Positions 1 to 7,036 of a stretch of 64,000 bases of DNA are shown here, in pieces (position 1 is the stretch's first letter; the number at the start of each line of letters is the position of its first letter). Below the pieces are notes generated by a model, which made no database searches, was not told the DNA's origin, and saw only the letters and a list, made by a program, of their open reading frames with translations. The position numbers were made by a program, and so were the translations under genes. This DNA comes from Kwoniella bestiolae CBS 10118 (taxonomy: Eukaryota > Basidiomycota > Tremellomycetes > Tremellales > Cryptococcaceae), in the NCBI RefSeq assembly GCF_000512585.2, contig NC_089242.1:1-64000 (forward strand). Direction: 5' to 3'.

Positions 1-250
1 AACCCCTAACCCCTAGCCCCTAACCCTAACCCTAACCCCTAACCCCCCTAACCCCCTAACCCCCCTAACCCCTAACCCCTAACCCCTAACCCCTAACCCC
101 CTAACCCCCTAACCCCCTAACCCCTAACCCCTAACCCCTAACCCTAACCCCTAACCCTAACCCCTAACCCCCTAACCCCTCCTCCCTAACCCTAACCCTC
201 CACCTCCTCTAACCCTAACCCCTCCCCTAACCCTCCCTCCTAACCCTCCC
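1..250. repeat. Telomere repeat tract (C-rich strand)
   Basis: The window opens with uninterrupted variants of CCCTAA, CCCCTAA and CCCCCTAA. From about position 180 they become irregular (CCTCCCTAACCC, CCACCTCC) and by 260 they have dissolved into C/T-rich sequence. The C-rich strand reading 5' to 3' into the chromosome is what a left chromosome end looks like. Variable C3-5 runs are the telomere style known from Cryptococcus-type basidiomycete yeasts. The degenerate zone is probably old telomere turned into subtelomere. Confidence 0.95.
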
Positions 251-287
251 TCCACCTCTCTCTTCCCTCCTCTGATCAAATTGATGT

Positions 288-733
288 TTAGCCAGTGATT
301 CTTTGGATTACTTCATCAATTTCTTGGATCCTTCTGGCTGTTTGATCATTGCCAATCTCATAGACAGTCAGAGTCCTGTTAAGACTTCTTATAAGCTCCT
401 CAAGTCTTCTAGCTTGTCTTCTCATCTCCAACATCTTAGCTCTAAGGGCTTGGTTGGTAGTGTGTGGTTGTTCAGACCTGACACAAGGCTTACCAGCTAG
501 ATGACAGGGAGCACATCTACCAGTAGGCTTAGCTACACAGAGAAGTCCATCCTTGATACACTTGGCACAGCCAATAGCTTGGACTACCCTTCCTCCAGAG
601 TTTCATTGTGTCTTCTATGTCTGTCAATCTTGGTTTGGGACCAGGCTGGTGAAGGTTGATAGTCTGGTGGTGGTGCAGTTGAGTTGGCATCAGTGAGGTA
701 ATCTGGTGGAAGATCAGTTGATGAGGAAGACAT
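288..733 (-). pseudogene. Zn2Cys6-cluster protein, frame-broken, next to the telomere
   Basis: Reading the minus strand from ATG at 733, an acidic/proline-rich N-terminus of about 50 codons runs into TAG near 586. Shifting frame by one base there continues without a stop to TAA at 288-290. The second part has six cysteines spaced CX2C-X6-C-X8-CX2C-X6-C, the spacing of the fungal binuclear Zn2Cys6 DNA-binding cluster, followed by an Arg/Leu-rich segment with coiled-coil character (LEEL, QIDEV-like heptads). Fungal Zn2Cys6 clusters are normally followed by such a dimerisation helix, so it could bind paired DNA sites. At about 148 codons it is far shorter than a typical Zn2Cys6 regulator and has no middle homology region. 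The break could be a real frameshift, a missed small intron or an assembly error in GGAAGGG. It lies under 300 bp from the telomere. Confidence 0.6.
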
Positions 734-865
734 GTTGATTGTATGGTGGTGATGTAAAAGTATAAAGTAAAAGAGATAGTTGGGGGAAAAAAAAAAGAAA
801 AAAGTGGGAATAGGTGTTGTTTATATATGTTGCAAAGTGAATTTTTTTTCACTTGCTTAGTAAGC

Positions 866-1105
866 TGCAAGCCATCTTTTGCAAGCCATCTCTTTTAAGC
901 CATCTTTTGCAAGCCACTTTTGCAAGCCATCTTTTGCAAGCCACTTTTGCAAGCCATCTTTTGCAAGCCATCTTTTGCAAGCCACTTTTGCAAGCCATCT
1001 TTTGCAAGCCATCTTTTGAAATAATTTTCTGACCAGCCGCTTTTTGAAAAACTTTTTGACCAGCCGCTTTTTGAAAAATTTTTTGGGCCATGACCAGCTA
1101 TTTTT
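866..1105. repeat. Short tandem repeats, 13-14 bp units
   Basis: From 866 to about 1017 the unit GCAAGCCA(T)CTTTT is repeated about ten times, with 13- and 14-bp versions intermixed in a partly regular pattern. It then changes into two copies of a related longer unit built on GACCAGCCGCTTTTTGA (1031-1085) and a decayed third at about 1091. All three minus-strand frames stay open through it and would encode a Lys/Ala/Cys-rich repeat peptide, but this follows from the repeat itself and I do not call a gene. Confidence 0.85.
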
Positions 1106-1292
1106 GATTTCATTTTTCAGGTGATTTTTTCCCCAAAATCTGAGTGTCAATCGGATGACTCACAGAGGGATGCTACGCACAGTGCTGCATTTCTCTGCGC
1201 TCTCGTCAGAGTCACTCCATACAAAACTGGCTTGATTAGTATGGGGCCTTCAAGATTATTGCGCTCTTGACAGAGGGGGATTCATACAACTT
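1106..1292. other. Non-coding subtelomeric spacer
   Basis: No credible coding sequence is seen. There are scattered CGCA/TGCG words and three copies of a CATACAA word that may be decayed members of the neighbouring array. Confidence 0.5.
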
Positions 1293-1670
1293 TGCGATAG
1301 TTTGCGCCCATTATTCTCCATACAAGTTGCGACTAGTCGCGCTGTAGGGTAAGGTGTGACCAGCTTAAGGATAGGCAATGCGACAGGCTGCGATTCTCCG
1401 TCAAGTCAACATGCGATGGGTTGCGCTGGGTAGTGGTGCTGGTGCGACAGGTTGCGATTCTACGACCCATCATATGCGATGAGTTGCGCTGTACTATGGT
1501 GCGACCATCTGCGCCACAAATGAAGGTGGTGCGACAGGTTGCGATTCTCCGTGATATAATATGCGACCAGTTGCGCGCTGAGTTGAGTTGCGTTGCGATA
1601 AGTTGCGCTGGGTATGTAGACATTGCGACAGATTGCGATTCTCCGTCAAGGCAATTGCGATGGGCTGCGC
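1293..1670 (-). repeat. Phased paired-site array 1 (TGCG-N6-TGCG)
   Basis: Twelve pairs of TGCG are seen, with first members at 1293, 1328 (second member CGCG), 1379, 1412, 1443, 1475, 1500, 1530, 1562, 1594, 1624 and 1656. In each pair the second core starts exactly 10 bp after the first. From 1379 on, pairs recur at 25-33 bp, mostly 30-32 bp. Two pair types tend to alternate: TGCGACAGGTTGCGATTCT and TGCGATGGGTTGCGCTGGG. On the minus strand the core is CGCA-N6-CGCA, the same as arrays 2 and 3, so this array is inverted relative to them. It lies about 270 bp upstream of the glycosylase-like gene. No function is known to me; helical phasing fits cooperative protein binding. Confidence 0.85.
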
Positions 1671-1937
1671 TGGCTGTCCCCATGATTGGTATACGATGAG
1701 ATATATCTGTTGAGGATGTGTCGCACCATGTCAGAGATATGTCGGAGTGATATGGGCCATGACCAACTTTGGATCAGGATTGGTCGTTTGGTCTTGAAAT
1801 TGGATATCAAGGTGGTTGCATGCACGCAAAGTCATGGATACTCAATGTCAACTGATAGATATATATATCCCAGCTGATGCCCGTGATCGTGTCTCTGTTC
1901 TCAACTCAACAATATATTTGCTATATTCTCATCCACC
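1671..1937 (+). promoter_or_regulatory. Putative promoter of the glycosylase-like gene
   Basis: About 270 bp of unique sequence separate array 1 from the start codon at 1938. An AT-rich stretch around 1855-1868 (GATAGATATATATATCCC) is the best TATA-like element, about 70 bp upstream of the ATG. The start context CCACCATGCC is a good eukaryotic initiation context. Confidence 0.45.
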
Positions 1938-3494
1938 ATGCCGGAGCTATTCGAGATCAAAGCATTTGCCGCTCTCCTCAAGGCATCTCTCACCGATACA
2001 CCTCAACACTTTACGATCGTCACCTATCCGAAGCACTGTGGTAAAGATGCGATCATCAACAAAGCCGATGCCGAAGCTGCGATGGGTACTCCGATTCAAG
2101 TGGCTCTGACCAAGTCAGACATCTCTTCCTATGGTAAAGAGCTGGTCATCCGGATCAGTCCCACCCGGGTTCTCATCTGTCACTTTGCTCTTCATGGTCA
2201 TGCGGTCACCCTGTCACCACAGCAACTCAAGATGGCCGATGTCTGTCGAGAGGCAGGACTCCCACCTTTCACACCACTCATCTTCCGAGCTCTCGGTGAT
2301 CACAACTCAATTGCAGTCATCGATAGGAACAAGCTGTGCCGACTGGCTTTTGTTCAACTCAAGGATGGTGAACTCTTTGAGACTTGTAGGACACAAGGTA
2401 GAGGTCCTTGTCCTGTCAAGGAGTCCGAGCCGTTTGAGCAACTGGTACGATCCATTCCCTCCGAGGTTATATCAAACGGAACTTTTCTCCTATTGCCCAT
2501 TATATCTATTCAAAGTAAGTCATCGGACTTGGGACTTGGGTCAGTATGCCAGCTGCTGACAGTGATATGTAGCCAGGATCTATTCAATGGGTTCGGTGGT
2601 TGTATGATCAACGAGCTCCTCTTCTATGCCGCCATCCATCCCCTCACACCCACCAACATAGTCTTCAATCCAGATGACACCCGCTATGTGGAACGACTGT
2701 TCAAGTCAATCTTCAGCTCCACAGCTTACACCAATAATGTCATACTCACAGCGGAACGGGCAGGTAGGATGGGTAATGGGTTTCATCATCCGATGGGTCC
2801 GACACAGTACAGGAAGAAGATCACCCGAGTCTACCGCAAGACAGGACCAACTGGCAACACTTATGTCCCAATCGAACTGGCTCAAGCAATGATTGACCGA
2901 GGCCAGGTCAAACCTATTCCCATCTCCCCAACCCGGGTCAACAGACAAGCCCGAACTCCAACTCTGCGTATGTCCCTCCCTCTTCACTGTGTCAGACACA
3001 TCAAGGGCAAGTCCGGCAGGTACTACTACACAGTCATCGACAACTTCCCTCATCCACCTCCGGAAAAGGTCAAGTGGGAGGTCATCCCTCGGTTCTCACC
3101 TGGCTATCGGTCTCAAGAGCTATTGCTGGACAAGGCAGAGCCGTCGATAGGATGGGCCAGCTTCTTTGACACTCAGACCATGCTGAGGATTGAGAGCAGT
3201 GCACCTCTCAGGAGACATGCCGACACCTCAGCAGGACATGGTCGACCAGTCAAGACTCGGATGCTGGCTGCTCATCGAGCCAAGGTGCCAGCTGCAATGA
3301 TGACACTGTTCAGCAGAGTTCCTGCCAACATGCTGGCCGACACTTTACAAGCTGGTCAAGCTGGCAAGGATCAACTACAGACTTGGTTTCTAGCATGGAC
3401 TCAAGAGCATGAGATGGCCAGCCGAGAGGTTCAAGGGGTGTTGGCTGGTGATGCAGAACAGGAGGGAGAGGAGCTCGAGGTGATGACCAAGTAG
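1938..3494 (+). CDS. Fpg/Nei-family DNA glycosylase homologue with long C-terminal extension
   Basis: The 518-residue product begins MPELFEIKAF. In the Fpg/Nei family the Pro after the initiator Met is the catalytic nucleophile and the next Glu the acid; both are present. K67 in SYGKELVI sits where the family's essential beta-strand Lys is expected, and CHFALHGHAV (81-90) resembles the HLGM-G strand. FGGCMINELLFYAAIHP (219-235) matches the G-NIYA-E-LF-A-IHP helix-two-turn-helix, but the usual Asn of NIY is missing. The region where a zinc finger would follow (about 290-325, RVYRKTGPTGN) has no cysteines, as in zincless family members. Residues ~330-518 are an extension I do not recognise. Inside, 2515-2562 could be a 48-bp in-frame intron (GTAAGT...ACAG) or be read through. 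Family members excise oxidised bases; activity here is not shown. It is flanked by phased arrays, and array 2 starts 23 bp after the stop. Confidence 0.8.
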   Translation: MPELFEIKAFAALLKASLTDTPQHFTIVTYPKHCGKDAIINKADAEAAMGTPIQVALTKSDISSYGKELVIRISPTRVLICHFALHGHAVTLSPQQLKMADVCREAGLPPFTPLIFRALGDHNSIAVIDRNKLCRLAFVQLKDGELFETCRTQGRGPCPVKESEPFEQLVRSIPSEVISNGTFLLLPIISIQSKSSDLGLGSVCQLLTVICSQDLFNGFGGCMINELLFYAAIHPLTPTNIVFNPDDTRYVERLFKSIFSSTAYTNNVILTAERAGRMGNGFHHPMGPTQYRKKITRVYRKTGPTGNTYVPIELAQAMIDRGQVKPIPISPTRVNRQARTPTLRMSLPLHCVRHIKGKSGRYYYTVIDNFPHPPPEKVKWEVIPRFSPGYRSQELLLDKAEPSIGWASFFDTQTMLRIESSAPLRRHADTSAGHGRPVKTRMLAAHRAKVPAAMMTLFSRVPANMLADTLQAGQAGKDQLQTWFLAWTQEHEMASREVQGVLAGDAEQEGEELEVMTK

Positions 3495-3516
3495 GATAGG
3501 TATGCATAGAGATATG

Positions 3517-3693
3517 GCGCAGATGATCGCAGGAATCTAGAGTGCTCACCATAGCAAGTCGCAATGGATCGCAACCCATCCATCTTCTGGCGCAACCTAT
3601 CGCAAGTCCCACCAGGCTTTGTCGCAACCTGTCGCAGCTAGCATACATGCAGTCGCATCCTGTCGCAGAGGGATGGGTCGCAATCTGTCGCAG
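3517..3693 (+). repeat. Phased paired-site array 2 (CGCA-N6-CGCA)
   Basis: Six pairs start at 3518, 3560, 3591, 3623, 3654 and 3679, each with its second CGCA exactly 10 bp later. Pair-to-pair distances are 42, 31, 32, 31 and 25 bp. The best-conserved unit is TCGCAACCTGTCGCA. It begins 23 bp after the stop codon of the glycosylase-like gene, so it overlaps that gene's 3' untranslated region or terminator. Confidence 0.85.
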
Positions 3694-3788
3694 GGGAGTT
3701 GTGATGACGAGGTGAAAGATATAGGTCGGTGGAAGGGATTTGTTGGGAACCTCATCAGTGGACAGGGACATCGGAAGGGGAGGAACCA

Positions 3789-4052
3789 GAGGTGATGGAG
3801 GATCAGTTGTTAGCTCATATGATAGCTGGGATGAAGTATGATCCACTGGTATGCATGGGCCAAGGAGTAAAAACCAGCTGGAATTTATATAGGGCATCAG
3901 AGGTGACTGGACTATGGTGGGGAGGAGAGTCGGAAGGGATGGCTGATTGGTAGACTCACAGAGGTGACAGAGCTTCAGTTGATAGCTCATATGATAGCTG
4001 AGGTCGAGTATAAGAAGATAGTATGCATGGGCCAGGGAGTAAAAATCAATTG
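3789..4052 (+). repeat. Duplicated ~95-bp promoter segment
   Basis: Two diverged direct copies, about 3789-3884 and 3958-4052, share TAGCTCATATGATAGCTG, GTATGCATGGGCCA and GGAGTAAAAA in the same order, offset by about 170 bp. The second copy ends about 150 bp before the ATG of the zinc-finger gene, so this is likely a duplicated upstream control region. Confidence 0.7.
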
Positions 4053-4204
4053 GTTGTACACAAGTGCAGTACATCAACGAGAGACACACAAGACATGGAA
4101 GGTGATCTTGATGCCGTCATTGAGGATGTTAAACTTTCCTGAGAGTACCTACTGAACGGTCATATCGTATTCTCATATTGTGATACCATTGCTCTTCCAC
4201 CACC

Positions 4205-6770
4205 ATGCCCAGTGAAAACCACGCCGACCGCTCAGGAAAGTGCAACCTATGTGAGAAAGACTATGCGGACTTGTTGGATCATATCAAGAAGAAGCACAAG
4301 GGTCACAAGTTCACCGCAGGTGAGATCTCCAACACTGAGGTAATCATCTGCACCTGTGGTCGAGTGGTGCTCAATCAAGCAGGACTTTGCAAGCACAAGA
4401 CTCGGTTCCACTGTCCCGATTATTCACCCATCCATCGTCCCAAGCGGTCACCCAGCTCATCTCTAACACCGGCTCCCTCAATAGCATCTCTCCTCCGTCA
4501 CTCATCTATCAGTTCTCCCTTGAGCTCACCTGGTCCATCCTCATCCCGTGCCAGACCACTGTCAAGTTCTCCCTTGACACCTCCTCCAGCATCCTCCTCT
4601 CTTATCCGACCTTCACCATTGTACTCCCCTTGACCTCACCCCTCAGCTCTCCATTGACCACACCACCTCTTCGAACTCCTTCAACACCAGCGACTCCATC
4701 AAGAGATGCGGCTCAATCCTTATCACCCAGCAGCTTGCCCAGCAGCTTGCCCGTCACTGGGTTACAGCTCAACTCCCCTCTCCCATCCGTTCCTCCTCAA
4801 GGCTGATAGCTCCGGTGTCTTATGTCTATGAACCTTTTACAGATGATGATATGGAGGTGGATCAGCTGGAGGGGGAGGAGGAGCCGGAAGAGATAGAAAT
4901 GATAGCACTATCTGACAATGGTTCTTCCTGGTCAAACAATAGATCGGACTCTGAAGATGATGAGGACGAGACGGTGGGGCCAAGAATGGTATTATCCCCT
5001 TCCTCAATGTCGTCCACCCCCCCTATCATCCAGTCTCCCATTCAGTCTCCCGCACCTTTCCTTCCGTCACCACCACCACCTGCTCCTGATGGACTCCAAA
5101 CCCCTTCACTCCAGCCCTTACTCTGTCTCCCCCTCGACCATCACCTCCTCCGTCCCAACCTCAGCTTTCTCCCCCTCGGCAATCACCACCTCTCTCACAG
5201 TCTCCTCCCCTCCGGTCCATCACTTCCGACACCGTCCCATCTGGTGGGTGGTCACCACCTCCTGCACCACCACCCGAACCACAGTTTGATATCAGAGATC
5301 TCCCGTTCATGGAAGGATTTCAGATGCTTCCCGATGTGGTGGAGGGCAGGATGGCTCAGCTGAGGAGGAAGCCTATGGATGTGGATAGATGGGAGCTGGT
5401 ACTGTCACCCGAGGAGTACCTTTGCAGGTTTGAGAGTTCCCTGGCCGATGTCCAACTCATCAGCAGGGCTCCCACCAGGAAGCTCCACACCACCTACCAC
5501 CGAGGTCCTGCCTTTGACCGATACCTCCTCCTGGCCGAAGCTACCCATCAGCTCTGGGTGGGAACTCAGTACAAGGATGGGTTCTTTGAAGAACTCAACA
5601 GGTATCAAGTGGCCCAGCCCGGTCGGATGGTTCACCAAGCTACCCTCGGCAATGTCCATGTCCCCACCTCCGTCTTTGTCCACTGTCTCATCTCGGCTGG
5701 TTGTGATGCCATCCGACTCAAAGCCTACGGTCAGAAGATGCCCATCCTGAATAGGTTCCTCACCACCGAGCCTGCCCAAGTGGATCACAAGTGGGCAGAG
5801 CACAACGAGTGGGACATAGGTACCAGCTTTGGGTCTGACTACATCTGGTTGTTCCACTCGGCCACCGGTGTCCACCATGGCGTCCGTCATTATCCCATGA
5901 TGGTGCCAGGCTCGCTTGACTTTGGGACCGTCAACCTGCAAGCCATGGATGACAACCGTCGTCAGTTCTCTGTGAAGATCTACCCGAGGATCGTCCATGT
6001 GATCAAGTCATTCAACAGTCATCTCCAAGGGGTATCCCCAAGACACTCCGGGGCATACGGTACCAGGTCAACTCGGCTTTGAGGATGATCCACAGTCTGA
6101 CAAGCAAGGATGACAAGGGATTGGGTGGGTTCAGGATAGAGGTCACCGTCAGAGCACCCAGCCTGAAGGAGGCTACAAGGATAGTGGGTGCCACCCGATT
6201 CTTTGATCCTTCCTACTGGCTGGGCCGGGGTGATGGACCCCACTTCCGTCACCCGCTGGATGCCAAGCTGGTCAGCAGGGAGGCCTTCCTGCAGAATGCC
6301 CACTGGGTGTATGATCAGGCCGAGACCAACCGGATCTTCAGCGGTCGGGATGGTGACAAGCCAAGCAAAGCTCAGATTCAAGCTCTCACCGACATCCTCA
6401 ATGGTCTGGGATGGAATGCAGGCTTCCGCAAACCCAGCAAGTCTATGTCCCAAACAGCCTGGTGGACCGGAACTAGGTGGATCCTACCTGCTTCCCTGCT
6501 CTCTCAGCCAAGTATCACTCTGATCAACAGATCAGCAGGGTCTATGATCTGGCTCGGAACTCCATGGCCAATGGTATGCTTCCCTGCAAGAAGGAACCCG
6601 ATGGACATCGTCACCACTACCAGCGGAACAACCCTTCACCATTCAGGATCAGGTGTGCGGCTCCTGGTTGTAACCACAGGCTGGCTCGGGAGGGGATTCT
6701 GAGGTGGATAGCAGAGCTGGTCACCGCTGGGTTGATAGACGTCCCAGATTTGGAGCTGGAAGGGGACTGA
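4205..6770 (+). pseudogene. Decayed large protein: C2H2-like fingers, acidic linker, unknown C-terminal domain
   Basis: From ATG at 4205 (context CACCATGCC) the first ~60 residues hold CNLC-X9-H-X4-H and CTCG-X9-C-X1-H-X4-HC, two C2H2-like fingers. A Ser/Pro-rich stretch follows, then an acidic part (about 4815-5000) and another Pro-rich part. From about 5280 the coding signal is strong to 6770: FDIRDLPFMEGFQ, then about 480 residues including VKIYPRIVHVIKSFN and GGFRIEVTVRAPSL, and a final CAAPGCNHRL zinc-binding-like motif. The reading frame must change near 4630, 4800, 5090, 6030 (in GGGG at 6029-6032) and 6440, and TAG occurs at 6474-6476, so the copy looks inactivated unless several unusual introns or assembly errors are involved. 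I do not recognise the family. A KIY...RIEV strand pattern recalls some replication-initiator proteins, but that is weak. Confidence 0.65.
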
Positions 6771-6781
6771 GTAAGGTGAGT

Positions 6782-6935
6782 GTCGCATTCTGTCGCATCC
6801 CTCTCCACCACCTGGCGCACACTGTCGCCCATCCCTCCCCCTCCAGCGCACACTGTTGCAGCTCTCACCATAGACTGTCGCATCCTGTCGCAGGTGACCT
6901 CCCAGATGTGCAAGCTCTGCGATCCCCTGCGACAC
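6782..6935 (+). repeat. Phased paired-site array 3 (CGCA-N6-CGCA)
   Basis: Pairs start at 6784, 6816, 6847 and 6879, again with second members 10 bp later (one is CGCC, one TGCA). A reverse-orientation TGCG pair lies at 6918/6928. Pair spacing is 32, 31 and 32 bp. The array begins 12 bp after the stop codon of the large decayed gene, mirroring the position of array 2 after the glycosylase-like gene. Confidence 0.82.
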
Positions 6936-7036
6936 TGTGTTACAGACTGTACGGTGAACGCTGACTGTGAGATGATCGGGTGCTGACCGGTACAGCCCAT
7001 GCTGAAATTTGATCCCGTCACCCACCCCACCAGTGT

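Noticed and set aside
849..1150. Three overlapping minus-strand open frames encoding Lys/Ala/Cys/Trp repeats
   Set aside because: All frames are open because the underlying 13-14 bp repeat lacks stops; this is repeat composition, not a gene.
1293..1670. CRISPR-like array
   Set aside because: Regular spacing is present, but the repeated cores are only 4-6 bp, spacers are not unique sequences of constant length, and the genome is eukaryotic.
1333..1699. Open frames on both strands inside array 1
   Set aside because: They arise from the repeated CGCA/TGCG pairs and have no independent coding signal.
3310..4089. 259-codon minus-strand open frame
   Set aside because: It runs antisense through the 3' end of the glycosylase-like gene, array 2 and the duplicated segment; no domain, so it is a shadow.
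5840..5900. HUH-endonuclease motif in VHHGVRHYP
   Set aside because: His residues are not in the hydrophobic-flanked HxH strand pattern and no catalytic Tyr motif at the usual distance was seen.
5405..5998. 197-codon minus-strand open frame
   Set aside because: Antisense shadow of the strongly coding plus-strand region of the large decayed gene.
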